A stretch of 64,000 bases of DNA from NCBI RefSeq assembly GCF_000337815.1, contig NZ_AOLN01000011.1:124001-188000 (forward strand). Reading direction: 5' to 3'. Below the pieces are notes generated by a model, which ran no database searches, was not told where the DNA came from, and was given only the letters and a program-made list of their open reading frames with translations. The DNA comes from Haloferax mucosum ATCC BAA-1512 (GTDB taxonomy: Archaea > Halobacteriota > Halobacteria > Halobacteriales > Haloferacaceae). This document shows positions 1 to 7,039 of the stretch, piece by piece (the stretch's first letter is position 1; each line of letters starts with the position of its first letter). The position numbers and the translations under genes are program-made.

Positions 1-35
1 CTCTTTTTTCACAATCGCCCGTTGTCGGAGACGCA

Positions 36-233
36 ATGGCAAAAATTCCGCTCGAACTACTCGGTACCGAGGTCGATACGGACGACCCCGGTGAATCTGC
101 ACAGAACCTCGGCTTCGCGGCCCTTGGCGTCACCCTGACGATGGGTGTCGTTGGAGCGGGCGCGTATCTGTTCAACATGGCCCGTGAGAAAGCAGGCGTC
201 GATGACAGTGACGTGTCGATTCCGGGGGTCTAA
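36..233 (+). CDS. Small single-pass membrane protein of the virus-like cassette
   Basis: This 65-aa protein has an acidic N-terminal segment, one hydrophobic helix at about residues 27-46 and a short charged tail. GGAG lies about 6 nt before the ATG. It ends 3 nt before the next gene, so the two are probably translated from one message. In SH1-like viruses a small virion membrane protein is encoded just ahead of the capsid genes, and this one could play that part. That role is inferred from position and size; I recognise no family. The gene in front of it lies outside the window. Confidence 0.7.
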   Translation: MAKIPLELLGTEVDTDDPGESAQNLGFAALGVTLTMGVVGAGAYLFNMAREKAGVDDSDVSIPGV

Positions 234-236
234 AGC

Positions 237-758
237 ATGGAGACACTCCGATACAATCCCGGTCTCATCAACGTCGGTAACGCACGCCCTATCAACGCCG
301 ATGACCTCGATAAGGTGACTCTCAAAGCAGGCACCGAGGTCCCCATCTACTCGAAGAAGGTCAAGAACGACAAACTCCTGTTCTGGGGTGCTGGCGGGAA
401 AGACCGCGAATCCGCAGACACGAAGTTCTTCTTCTGCGACCTCGTCGCAACCGGGAACGGCACCGGCACCGCCGGCGACGCCGTCCGAGGCGAACTTATC
501 GCCGTCATCACTGATTCCGACCAAGAGCGAGTAAAGGCAGAGTTCACGCTTGGCGACTTGGGTCACCTCGCGGACGCACGAACGTCTGACAACCCGATGC
601 CGGTGATGTACGCGCTCGCACCCTACGCGAAGCCCGGCCGTCATATCGAACTGCGCATCCGCGCGTCGAGTTCGTCCGACGGCGTCGAAATCGACAACAC
701 GGAGGACCCCGGCAACGCATCGAGCGCCCGGCTCTGGTACTCCCAGGTCTCGAACTGA
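237..758 (+). CDS. Putative capsid-type beta protein (173 aa)
   Basis: The protein has no signal peptide or membrane helix. It has many alternating hydrophobic stretches separated by Gly/Asp/Asn turns, as in a beta-barrel. Its length is near that of the roughly 185-residue single jelly-roll capsid protein VP7 of SH1-group viruses, and it directly follows a small membrane protein, the arrangement I recall for VP12-VP7. I infer major capsid protein, small type. No diagnostic motif is visible, so structure prediction would be needed to settle it. The ATG is 3 nt after the previous stop. Confidence 0.6.
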   Translation: METLRYNPGLINVGNARPINADDLDKVTLKAGTEVPIYSKKVKNDKLLFWGAGGKDRESADTKFFFCDLVATGNGTGTAGDAVRGELIAVITDSDQERVKAEFTLGDLGHLADARTSDNPMPVMYALAPYAKPGRHIELRIRASSSSDGVEIDNTEDPGNASSARLWYSQVSN

Positions 759-769
759 GGTTCACTACC

Positions 770-1177
770 ATGTCTTCAATTTTCAACAACCGTGTGAGCC
801 GCCGGTTTTCAGGCGATGTGAGTCCTGACGCAACCGAACGTGAAACCTTCGAGGTGTCCAAAGACGCCACTATCGAGAAGGTCACAACCCGGTTCTACCG
901 GGGGCCACAGCTCGACCTATCCATCCGTCCGTTCGTCGAGAGCGAAGAAGGGAGGGAGAGAGATATTGTCGATGTCATCGGCCGGGACGGGGTCGTTGGG
1001 GATAACGACGTGTTTCCCTTCCACGTTTCCGAACCTGTCGAACGTGGCGATGTTGTCGGCATCGAGGTCACGAACGCCGATGGTACGAACACGTACGATT
1101 ACAACGTTGACCTCGAACTCGACCGCGCTGGTGGGGTCTCTCGACTCTTGCCGAGCATCCTCCAGAGGTGGCTCTAA
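770..1177 (+). CDS. Putative second capsid or capsomer protein (135 aa)
   Basis: The protein is predicted to be beta-rich, with strands at about residues 34-60, 80-92 and 98-118 and short charged turns, and no membrane segment. The C-terminus is basic and hydrophobic. It follows the 173-aa protein by 11 nt, and its TAA shares one base with the next ATG (TAATG). A second jelly-roll protein beside the first is the rule in SH1/SNJ1-like virions, which build heterodimeric capsomers, but this protein is shorter than the 232-residue VP4 of SH1 relatives. Function is inferred from context. Confidence 0.55.
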   Translation: MSSIFNNRVSRRFSGDVSPDATERETFEVSKDATIEKVTTRFYRGPQLDLSIRPFVESEEGRERDIVDVIGRDGVVGDNDVFPFHVSEPVERGDVVGIEVTNADGTNTYDYNVDLELDRAGGVSRLLPSILQRWL

Positions 1178-1524
1178 TGGGGATTAAGCAGTTCAGCCAG
1201 CCGGTCAGCGGGACTGGCGGCCAGCCTGTTGCGACGAACGCGGCCGGAACCATCGAGACGGACAACTACGCCCACGGCGGCGGGTTCGACTTCGACGGGA
1301 GCACGTACCCTTACACGCTGAATCCGGCAGAGACGATTCAGGAACTCGTTATCACCATCGCGGGAAATATCACCGCACGCATCACCACGACCGGCGGCGA
1401 CACCTTCGACCTCAAGTTGGCTGGCGGCACCGGCACGTTCGACAAGTGGGAAATCGACTCGGTAGAATTCCGTGACCCGAACGGCACGAACTCGCGTATC
1501 GCAGGAGGATGGGCCGGTGAGTAA
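1177..1524 (+). CDS. Virus-like structural protein, beta-rich, unknown (115 aa)
   Basis: The ATG at 1177 overlaps the preceding TAA; the in-frame GTG at 1168 lies inside the previous gene and is less likely. The protein is rich in Gly and Thr with short strand-like segments (ITTTGGDTFDL) and no membrane helix. It carries no motif that I recognise. It overlaps the next gene by 8 nt, so both belong to one translationally coupled cassette. A minor capsid or spike component is plausible from position only. Confidence 0.6.
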   Translation: MGIKQFSQPVSGTGGQPVATNAAGTIETDNYAHGGGFDFDGSTYPYTLNPAETIQELVITIAGNITARITTTGGDTFDLKLAGGTGTFDKWEIDSVEFRDPNGTNSRIAGGWAGE

Positions 1525-1936
1525 CTGGCTGTCAGGCGAGGCCGGAAATCAGTGGACTGCCGAAGGCTCTGTCTTGTGGTCAAACCGCAACGCCACCGAC
1601 GGTATCGACTTTCAGGGCACGTCCACGTTTAACCAAGAATGGGTAACTGTCGCCAACGGAGTCGGCTGGCAACTGCCGACCACCTTCGGAGCCGTTCGTG
1701 TGCTCGTCGCGCACATCGACGGCTCGCGCGGCATCGACGGCATCCGCATCACAGACATCAGCGGCACGCAACACACCGTGACGAAACAGGGGTCCCACAC
1801 CGGCCGTTTCGTCTCGAACACGTGGCACATCATCCCAATCACGGCCGAGTCCATCGATAAAGTTGACCTGAGAATGAACAGCGGCGACACGATACAGAAG
1901 AATCGACTCGTCGAACTGCAAGTGGGGCACATCTAA
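1517..1936 (+). CDS. Virus-like structural protein, beta-rich, unknown (139 aa)
   Basis: I chose the GTG at 1517 because GGAGG at 1504-1508 sits 8 nt upstream. The longer reading from 1472 would overlap the previous gene by 53 nt. The protein is rich in Trp, Thr and Gly with a repeated strand-turn pattern and no membrane segment. With the preceding 115-aa protein it forms a pair of similar size and character. Two co-encoded beta proteins could form a heteromeric spike, as VP3/VP6 do in SH1, but I see no sequence evidence for that specific role. Confidence 0.6.
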   Translation: MSNWLSGEAGNQWTAEGSVLWSNRNATDGIDFQGTSTFNQEWVTVANGVGWQLPTTFGAVRVLVAHIDGSRGIDGIRITDISGTQHTVTKQGSHTGRFVSNTWHIIPITAESIDKVDLRMNSGDTIQKNRLVELQVGHI

Positions 1937-1938
1937 CA

Positions 1939-2568
1939 ATGGTATACATAGCACCAGACGACAGTCCGAGCGCCGGGGAGACTATCGACCCAAGAGAGGA
2001 GCTTACACCCGGTGAACAACTCGCAAACAACATAGGGGGCGGCGGTGGTGATGATGACGACGACCACGTGCCGTTCTCCGACCGTGACGACGATGGTAGC
2101 TCAACCGGCGGATACGGGTCGATAGACCATCCCAACGCGCCCGACCCCGGCAACTCCGAAAGCGGGATGCCCGGCGGTGGTGACCCCGCCGGTGACGTGA
2201 TATCGCCTGACCCGAACGAGAACACTGACGGCGACGAAGTGACCATCAACCCCGATGGCTCCGCGAGTATCGACCCTGACCGCGTGAGCGGTGGCTATGA
2301 CAGTGTAGACGAAATCGCCGAGCAGGTCGAAGCGACCCTTGGCGGCGGGTCGAACTCGCCGCAGGTCGCCGAAATCACCGCTCTCGAAGAGCAAATCCGC
2401 AACCTCCGCGAGCGGTTGTCGGGGATGGGTCAGGTCACGTCCGGGTCGTCTCCCTCGTCGCCATCCTTGACACCATCCTCGTCGAGGACCGCCGCAGTCG
2501 TCGCGGTCGTCGTGGCCGCGGTCGTCGCGGCCGTCGCCGCCGTCTCTGGAGGTGACTCGTCGGCATGA
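1939..2568 (+). CDS. C-terminally anchored virus-like protein with coiled coil (209 aa)
   Basis: The first 120 residues are acidic, rich in Gly, Asp and Pro, and probably disordered. A short coiled coil follows at about 143-162, then a Ser/Thr linker at 167-183 and one Ala/Val membrane helix at about 184-203 ending in a short polar tail. The architecture is that of a tail-anchored virion protein that could link capsid and internal membrane. Its helix and linker resemble those of the next gene product. The start is 2 nt after the previous stop, and the end overlaps the next ATG (ATGA). Confidence 0.7.
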   Translation: MVYIAPDDSPSAGETIDPREELTPGEQLANNIGGGGGDDDDDHVPFSDRDDDGSSTGGYGSIDHPNAPDPGNSESGMPGGGDPAGDVISPDPNENTDGDEVTINPDGSASIDPDRVSGGYDSVDEIAEQVEATLGGGSNSPQVAEITALEEQIRNLRERLSGMGQVTSGSSPSSPSLTPSSSRTAAVVAVVVAAVVAAVAAVSGGDSSA

Positions 2569-2957
2569 GTATCCTGCGCATCTCCGGCGATGACGCCGAC
2601 GGAGCGGGCTACACAGTCGATGTTGACGGTGACGTCGCCGGGTACAGCGGCATGGGAGCAAACGACGGACTGACCGACGACGGTGCGGCCGGTTACATCG
2701 GGTCAGGCACTGACCGGTGGGCGGTCTCAGGTTCCATCACAGACATTGACATCCCGGACCACGCCCGCGCCTATCTCGACGGCAAGCGCATCGACTTGTC
2801 GCGGTTCCGGTCGTCTTCGTCTTCGTCGTCCTCGACCGGCGGCGGGTCGTCGCCGCCGTCGCCCGCACCAACCACCCAGTCAGGTGGCTTCGGTCTCGTC
2901 GCGGTCGTCGCGGCCGCCGCCGCGGTCGTCGCCGCAATCATCTTCGGAGGTGACTAA
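2565..2957 (+). CDS. C-terminally anchored virus-like protein (130 aa)
   Basis: An N-terminal domain of about 80 residues, rich in Gly and Asp, is followed by a run of eight Ser, a Gly/Pro/Ser linker (83-107) and one membrane helix at about 109-127 composed almost only of Ala, Val and Ile. It is translationally coupled to the preceding gene by an ATGA overlap and followed 1 nt later by the next ATG. The linker-plus-anchor module is shared with the 209-aa neighbour, which suggests duplication or domain swapping. Likely a virion membrane protein; the family is unknown to me. Confidence 0.68.
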   Translation: MSILRISGDDADGAGYTVDVDGDVAGYSGMGANDGLTDDGAAGYIGSGTDRWAVSGSITDIDIPDHARAYLDGKRIDLSRFRSSSSSSSSTGGGSSPPSPAPTTQSGGFGLVAVVAAAAAVVAAIIFGGD

Positions 2958-2958
2958 G

Positions 2959-3345
2959 ATGGGGGGCGTGCTCGACGGCATCGGCAACACCATCGACCAA
3001 ATCACCACAGACCAAGGCGACCCCGGATGGGGACCGGACGATACCGAAGCCGCCCTAGACGGCATCGCCGGCTCGACGGACGAGTGGGTGTCGCGCAACC
3101 CGGTCACCGACGGCGCTATCGACCTCGTTTGGTCCGGCCACGACGGCGACTCTATCGACGTGTTCGGTCCCGGACTGTGGGGGTCGGAAGGGTCGGTCGT
3201 GGACGTTGTCGTGGACCGCGAGGGCGAGACCCACGGCGGCGAGACGACGACGAAGCTCATGCTCTTCGGCGCGGTCGCGCTCGTCGTCCTCTATCTCGTC
3301 CGGCCGCTCCTGACGGTCCTCGCCGAGGTGGTCGGCGGTGAGTGA
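2959..3345 (+). CDS. C-terminally anchored virus-like protein (128 aa)
   Basis: The ATG at 2959 follows the previous TAA by one base and has GGAGG about 10 nt upstream; longer readings lie inside the previous gene. Residues 1-95 are acidic and hydrophilic. One membrane helix spans about 99-122, near the C-terminus. This is the third consecutive protein with the same topology, although its helix is richer in Leu and less repetitive. It overlaps the next gene by 8 nt. Probably a minor virion membrane protein. Confidence 0.65.
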   Translation: MGGVLDGIGNTIDQITTDQGDPGWGPDDTEAALDGIAGSTDEWVSRNPVTDGAIDLVWSGHDGDSIDVFGPGLWGSEGSVVDVVVDREGETHGGETTTKLMLFGAVALVVLYLVRPLLTVLAEVVGGE

Positions 3346-3541
3346 GCTGACGGACCTGCTCTTGCAGACGACTGACCCGGTCGTGGCGCTCATGGTGATG
3401 GGCCTAGGCGCGCTCATCCTGTGGGTTTACCGCGACCTGCACGGCGACCTCGTCGTCATGCGCGGACGTGTACGCCGCATCGAGGATTGGGCTATCGCCA
3501 CCGACGGTGGTGTCGTCGAGGAGGACGACGATGGACGGTAG
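3338..3541 (+). CDS. Small membrane protein, holin-like size (67 aa)
   Basis: The GTG start at 3338 overlaps the previous stop by 8 nt, and the TAG overlaps the next gene by 11 nt. One strong membrane helix lies at about residues 13-31, followed by a basic segment and a highly acidic C-terminus. Size and position late in a structural cassette would fit a minor virion membrane protein or a lysis/egress factor, but no family is recognisable. Confidence 0.6.
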   Translation: MSELTDLLLQTTDPVVALMVMGLGALILWVYRDLHGDLVVMRGRVRRIEDWAIATDGGVVEEDDDGR

Positions 3542-3668
3542 TGTCACGCTCAGTCCGTTGGAATTTCTCGCAGTTGCGGCGCTCCCGCTCTCGGCGATTT
3601 CGGGAGTGCTGAAGGCACAGATACAGCGCCATTTCGGACAGGAAAAAAGAACCGCCGAGTCTTCCTAG
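3531..3668 (+). CDS. Very small membrane protein closing the cassette (45 aa)
   Basis: The ATG at 3531 lies inside the 3' end of the preceding gene. The protein has one hydrophobic segment at about residues 9-27, then a basic, polar C-terminus. Its TAG stop overlaps the stop of the converging regulator gene, so the two operons have no spacer between them. The continued tight overlap and the membrane helix support a real gene; its function is unknown. Confidence 0.55.
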   Translation: MDGSVTLSPLEFLAVAALPLSAISGVLKAQIQRHFGQEKRTAESS

Positions 3669-4111
3669 TTGCTCGTCGCCTTCGCCTTCGTCTCTGTCTT
3701 CGCTGTCGCTACTTCTTCAGGTCGGTAGACGATGATGTCGCCCCACTTGGGAGCGATATACCCACGTTGTTCGAGTGGTTTCAGGATGCGGCGGCGAACG
3801 GCTTCTTTCGGGATGCCCGCACGCTCGGCAACCTTTGAGATAGCAGTGCCCACATCGAGGCGACGACCGCTCGGGTCGTACGCTTCGGCAGTCCGTCGGA
3901 GTGCGATGTAACCGTCTCGGAGTGCTTCGTCTTCCGGGAGGTTGTCGTCTTCAGGTTCGTCGCGCACGGTTCGGGCGACTTCTTCCATGTGCGCCCGCAG
4001 GTCGTCACTCATTGACCCATCGAGGGCGTTGGTGTAGTCCTTTTTCAGGTTCTCATCGACCCGAACAGTGACCGTCGCACTGCCGCTACGGTCCGACTGC
4101 ATCCGGCTCAT
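3665..4111 (-). CDS. RHH plus winged-helix DNA-binding regulator (148 aa)
   Basis: Residues 11-48 fit a ribbon-helix-helix domain: a strand with alternating hydrophobics (ATVTVRV) followed by two helices. Residues 85-130 fit a winged helix, with helices around 88-98 and 101-115 and a wing ending at IIVYRPEE. An acidic linker joins them. Such a protein would be a repressor or switch regulator for the element. It is the last gene of a leftward operon and overlaps its upstream neighbour by ATGA. Its stop codon overlaps the stop of the converging cassette. Domain assignment is by eye. Confidence 0.72.
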   Translation of the reverse strand: MSRMQSDRSGSATVTVRVDENLKKDYTNALDGSMSDDLRAHMEEVARTVRDEPEDDNLPEDEALRDGYIALRRTAEAYDPSGRRLDVGTAISKVAERAGIPKEAVRRRILKPLEQRGYIAPKWGDIIVYRPEEVATAKTETKAKATSN

Positions 4112-4299
4112 TGTCCACCTCCGTACTGCACTGGTTTACACCCGTAATACGCAGACGGGGCGGCGATAGGGAGTATGGCAGTACGCCCCCCCGTGGTTGT
4201 ACGAAGCGGTCCCTTCTCGCGGGGGCGTGCGCGCCCGCGATAGCGTGGTAGCTGTTCGACTGTCGTTGTCGGTACGTTAGAGTGGATAGAACGGGTCAT
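4108..4299 (-). CDS. Small basic protein of unknown function (63 aa)
   Basis: It overlaps both neighbours by 4 nt (ATGA at each end), which is the main reason to believe it. The sequence is rich in Arg, Thr and Pro, with no membrane helix and one Cys. I recognise no family. Given the operon it may be a small nucleic-acid-binding accessory factor of the element, but nothing in the sequence proves this. Confidence 0.45.
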   Translation of the reverse strand: MTRSIHSNVPTTTVEQLPRYRGRARPREKGPLRTTTGGRTAILPIAAPSAYYGCKPVQYGGGQ

Positions 4300-4733
4300 A
4301 GCTGGCCCTCCGGTCGGCCGAAGACATGGCCGTCGTGTCCGGTTGGTGGTGCTTCGATGTGTTCGATGCGCCCGCCGTCAGTGGCGACTGCACTGTCGGT
4401 ACCGGCTCGCACAGACGAGAGTGGCGGGATGGTGATTCGACGACCGTTGAGGTCGGAGAGACCGACAAAGGCGGCTTGTCGGACGGTACAGAGGTGCGCA
4501 CAAGGCCCGTCGTTGTACTCGAATCCCTTCCCATCGCAGTACCCGAGGAATCGGCCGTGGTCCTCAACCAGTTCGACGTGATGGGCGTCTGCGCCGTCTG
4601 GCAGAGTGACGATGTGAGTTTCCGGACCGGTTGACTCGATAAGCGCGCCAACAGGTGCGGCGCGTTGCCACGATGTCGTCTCGGCGTCGCGTTCGGCTTC
4701 GAAATCGAGTGAGGCGAGGTCGTCGGGTCTCAC
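4296..4733 (-). CDS. SWIM-like zinc-finger protein (145 aa)
   Basis: The central part has C66, C78, H80 and C82 in the setting GYCDGKGFEYNDGPCAHL, which resembles the SWIM zinc finger (CxCxnCxH) of nucleic-acid- or protein-binding proteins. The first pair of Cys is not canonical, so the match is partial. The N-terminus is acidic and the C-terminus lacks motifs. The start is a GTG whose first bases form the stop of the 34-aa zinc ribbon gene (GTGA overlap). Haloviruses and plasmids often encode such proteins. A recombination or regulatory accessory role is inference. Confidence 0.65.
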   Translation of the reverse strand: MRPDDLASLDFEAERDAETTSWQRAAPVGALIESTGPETHIVTLPDGADAHHVELVEDHGRFLGYCDGKGFEYNDGPCAHLCTVRQAAFVGLSDLNGRRITIPPLSSVRAGTDSAVATDGGRIEHIEAPPTGHDGHVFGRPEGQL

Positions 4734-4834
4734 TGTCGCTCACCTCCGTGGCACTCGGGACAGACTCGACGCGGAAGACCGCCGCGACTCGTCGTTGTTT
4801 TCAGACGAGTCCCGCAGGTCGGGCAGTACCGCAT
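4730..4834 (-). CDS. 34-aa zinc ribbon protein
   Basis: A short ORF encodes a protein with two CPxC-type knuckles, CPTCG near the N-terminus and CPECH near the C-terminus, separated by a basic loop; this is a complete small zinc ribbon. It is coupled at both ends: its ATG overlaps the stop of the truncated upstream ORF (TGATG), and its TGA overlaps the GTG start of the SWIM-like gene. Such mini zinc ribbons are common in haloviruses and may bind nucleic acid or protein. Confidence 0.68.
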   Translation of the reverse strand: MRYCPTCGTRLKTTTSRGGLPRRVCPECHGGERQ

Positions 4835-5010
4835 CAGTCCAACCCCCCGAAATCACTCGATTCATCGACAGACAGCGATGTGCTGACTAACGGACCCTCG
4901 TCAATTCTCGATGGACGGGGTGTTTGTTCCGCCCTTTCAATTGCGAGATTTGTGTCTACGAGTGCTGTTGCTCTGGTTTGTGGAACCTTCGTAGACGAGT
5001 TAGAATTTGA
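4834..5010 (-). pseudogene. 3' part of an ORF cut at the tRNA-Ala junction
   Basis: The frame ending at TGA 4836-4834 is open for about 59 codons up to the tRNA gene. It stays open through the tRNA, meeting a stop just upstream of it, and has no ATG, GTG or TTG that could start it. The encoded tail is hydrophilic, rich in Ser, Thr and Asp (ending SSDFGGLD). Its stop overlaps the start of the zinc ribbon gene, as between true coupled genes. I read it as the end of a gene whose start lies at the other end of the integrated element. The sequence shows no recombinase Tyr motif. Confidence 0.5.
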
Positions 5011-5082
5011 TGGACTCGCGGGGATTTGAACCCCGGGCCTCTTCCTTGCGAAGGAAGCGATCTGCCACTGATCTACGAGCCC
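5011..5082 (-). tRNA. tRNA-Ala (anticodon CGC)
   Basis: The 72-nt cloverleaf is complete: acceptor GGGCTCG/CGAGTCC, D arm GATC/GATC, anticodon stem CTTCC/GGAAG with loop TTCGCAA (anticodon CGC, codon GCG), T arm CGGGG/CCCCG with loop TTCAAAT, and discriminator A. No CCA is encoded and there is no intron. The 3' end faces the virus-like element, so this gene is its presumed attachment site; integration left an intact tRNA. A TATA box lies about 30 nt upstream. Confidence 0.96.
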
Positions 5083-5106
5083 TCATTCCCACGGAGTTGT
5101 GGGATA

Positions 5107-5117
5107 CACTTATACCC
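5107..5117 (-). promoter_or_regulatory. TATA box of tRNA-Ala
   Basis: On the minus strand the sequence GGTATAAGT is centred about 30 nt ahead of the mature tRNA 5' end, the expected spacing for an archaeal promoter with a very short leader. Confidence 0.6.
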
Positions 5118-5304
5118 TATGTTTCGCTTGTGGCCGGGCATGCGATAGCATCCCGCGTGTCGGGTTTAGTGTGGCTACCGACACTCGAACTGTCACCGAC
5201 ACCGTACAGTCGATGCGCCGACGGTCCGCTCACACTGCTCATGTAGTATCGACGTATCGAATGGAAGGTGAGGTGACACGCGCCTTAGCGCTGACAGTCA
5301 GCTC

Positions 5305-5391
5305 GAGGGCAGAGCCCTCCGGACGCGCGCCTCGACAGCCGCGAGTGTGACGGGCGTTCCGTCACGAACGGTGTGTCCGAGAGACCGGACA
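5305..5391 (-). other. Three short hairpins downstream of rps10
   Basis: Three perfect inverted repeats follow the uS10 stop on the minus strand: 5374-5391 (6-bp arms TGTCCG/CGGACA), 5347-5365 (7-bp arms around a 5-nt loop) and 5305-5319 (GAGGGC/GCCCTC, 3-nt loop). They occupy most of the 320-nt stretch between uS10 and tRNA-Ala, in which I find no gene. They may stabilise or help define the 3' end of the mRNA. Archaeal termination usually depends on U-tracts, and none is prominent here. Confidence 0.4.
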
Positions 5392-5402
5392 GAGCCGTTT
5401 GC

Positions 5403-5711
5403 TTAGTCTTCGAGGACGATCTCGATGCTGACGTCGTTCGGAACCTGAACGCGCATCAGCTGGCGCAGAGCGCGTTCGTCAGCGTCGAGGTCGATGAGAC
5501 GCTTGTGGACGCGCATCTCCCAGTGCTCCCACGTAGCCGTCCCCTCGCCGTCAGGCGATTTTCGAGCGGGGATTTCGAGCGTCTTCGTGGGCAGCGGGAT
5601 CGGCCCGCTGAGGTTGACGCCCGTCTTGTTTGCGATCTCGCGGACGTCGTCGCAGATATCGTCGAGGTCTTCCGGACTCGTGCCGGCGAGCCGAACGCGT
5701 GCCTGTTGCAT
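5403..5711 (-). CDS. rps10: 30S ribosomal protein uS10
   Basis: This 102-aa protein is of normal length for archaeal uS10, with the conserved core GPIPLPTK and the segment around HKRLIDL. It is a small-subunit head protein. The start lies 3 nt from the stop of EF-1 alpha, the ancient tuf-rps10 pair, and the two are surely cotranscribed. It is the last gene of the leftward translation cluster before the tRNA and the integrated element. Confidence 0.98.
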   Translation of the reverse strand: MQQARVRLAGTSPEDLDDICDDVREIANKTGVNLSGPIPLPTKTLEIPARKSPDGEGTATWEHWEMRVHKRLIDLDADERALRQLMRVQVPNDVSIEIVLED

Positions 5712-5713
5712 CG

Positions 5714-6979
5714 TTATCGCTCGTTGACTTCGAGCACTTTGCCGGCCGCGATGGTCTGACCCATGTCACGGACAGCGAAGCTGCCGAGTTCCGGAATCTC
5801 GGAGGACGGCTCGATGCTGAGCGGCTTCTGCGGACGGACGGTCACGATAGCGGCGTCGCCGGACTTGATGAAGTCCGGGTTCTCCTCAGCAACCTCGCCC
5901 GACGCGGGGTCGAGCTTCTGGTCGATCGACTCGATGGTACACGCGACCTGCGCCGTGTGGGCGTGGAAGACCGGCGTGTAGCCAGCGGTGATGACCGAGG
6001 GGTGCTGCATGACGACGACCTGCGCCTGGAAGGTCTCTGCGACCTTCGGCGGGTCGTCAGCCGGGCCACAGACGTCGCCGCGGCGGATGTCGTCCTTGCC
6101 GACGCCACGGACGTTGAATCCGACGTTGTCGCCGGGACCCGCGCCATCGACTTCTTCGTGGTGCATCTCGACGGTCTTGACCTCGCCGCCGACGTCAGAG
6201 GGCTGGAAGCTCACGTTGTTGCCGGGGTTGAGGGTACCCGTCTCGATACGTCCAACAGGAACCGTACCGATGCCGGAGATGGTGTAAACGTCCTGGATGG
6301 GCAGGCGCAGCGGCGCGTCCGTCGGCGGCTGCGGTGCCGGCAGGTTGTTGAGTGCCTCAAGGAGGATGTCGTCATCGTACCAGGAGGTGTTGTCGGAGCG
6401 CTCGGCGATGTTGTCGCCCTCGAAGGCGGAAATCGGCACGAACGTCGCGTTGTCCGAGTCGAAGCGGACCTGCTTGAGGAGCTGGGTGACCTGCTCCTTG
6501 ACGTCGTTGTACTTGTCTTCGCTGTAATCGACGACGTCCATCTTGTTGACTGCGATGATGAGTTCGCCGATACCCAGGGTGCGGGCGAGGAAGACGTGCT
6601 CGCGGGTCTGCGGCGCGACACCGTCGTCGGCGGCGACGACGAGAACCGCGTTGTCAGCCTGCGAGGCACCGGTGATCATGTTCTTGACGAAGTCGCGGTG
6701 ACCAGGACAGTCAACGATGGTGAAGTAGAACTCGTCCGTGTCGAATTCCTGGTGGGCGATGTCGATGGTGACACCGCGCTCGCGCTCTTCTGCAAGGTTG
6801 TCCATGACGTAGGCGAATTCGAATCCGCCCTTGCCTTTCTCCTCGGCCTCTTCTCGGTGCTGCTCGATGACGTGCTCCGGGACGGAGCCGGTCTCGAACA
6901 GGAGTCGGCCGACGAGCGTACTCTTACCGTGGTCGACGTGGCCGATGATGGCCAGGTTCTGGTGGGGTTTGTCGCTCAT
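5714..6979 (-). CDS. tef1a: Translation elongation factor EF-1 alpha
   Basis: This GTPase delivers aminoacyl-tRNA to the ribosome. The 421-aa product begins [20 protein letters not shown], with the P-loop at about residues 13-21. The GTPase motifs DCPGHRDF and NKMD follow, then the two C-terminal beta-barrel domains, all of normal length. I took the ATG at 6979, which matches the family N-terminus; the upstream ATG at 6991 adds four unconserved residues. It is followed directly by rps10, and a TATA-like element lies about 55 nt upstream of the start. Confidence 0.98.
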   Translation of the reverse strand: MSDKPHQNLAIIGHVDHGKSTLVGRLLFETGSVPEHVIEQHREEAEEKGKGGFEFAYVMDNLAEERERGVTIDIAHQEFDTDEFYFTIVDCPGHRDFVKNMITGASQADNAVLVVAADDGVAPQTREHVFLARTLGIGELIIAVNKMDVVDYSEDKYNDVKEQVTQLLKQVRFDSDNATFVPISAFEGDNIAERSDNTSWYDDDILLEALNNLPAPQPPTDAPLRLPIQDVYTISGIGTVPVGRIETGTLNPGNNVSFQPSDVGGEVKTVEMHHEEVDGAGPGDNVGFNVRGVGKDDIRRGDVCGPADDPPKVAETFQAQVVVMQHPSVITAGYTPVFHAHTAQVACTIESIDQKLDPASGEVAEENPDFIKSGDAAIVTVRPQKPLSIEPSSEIPELGSFAVRDMGQTIAAGKVLEVNER

Positions 6980-7030
6980 TGGTGTATTCACGCGCTAAGG
7001 CGCTCTGTGGGGAGTGTTTTTGCTGAAACC

Positions 7031-7039
7031 CCTAAAACG
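7031..7039 (-). promoter_or_regulatory. Probable TATA box of the EF-1 alpha/uS10 unit
   Basis: The minus-strand element CGTTTTAGG is preceded by a purine-rich BRE-like stretch and would start transcription about 30 nt before the ATG. A second TATA-like site (GTTTAAAG, around 7139-7147) could act as a distal promoter. Both are judged by eye. Confidence 0.45.

Larger units (their letters stand above)
1..5010. mobile_element. Right part of an integrated halovirus-like element
   Basis: The segment holds only small, densely overlapping genes without housekeeping homologues that I recognise. There is a rightward structural-type cassette, rich in single-pass membrane proteins, facing a leftward regulatory operon. 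It ends at the 3' end of a tRNA-Ala gene, the classic target of tyrosine recombinases, and the last leftward ORF is cut at that tRNA. The order small membrane protein, beta-rich proteins, then C-terminally anchored proteins resembles SH1/SNJ1-type internal-membrane viruses; that comparison is from memory. The integrase, packaging ATPase and the other att copy would lie left of the window. A plasmid-derived element is the alternative. Confidence 0.7.

Noticed and set aside
4834-5010. C-terminal half of an SSV-type integrase at the tRNA
   Set aside because: The frame lacks the Arg, His and Tyr of tyrosine recombinases; it has no Tyr at all.
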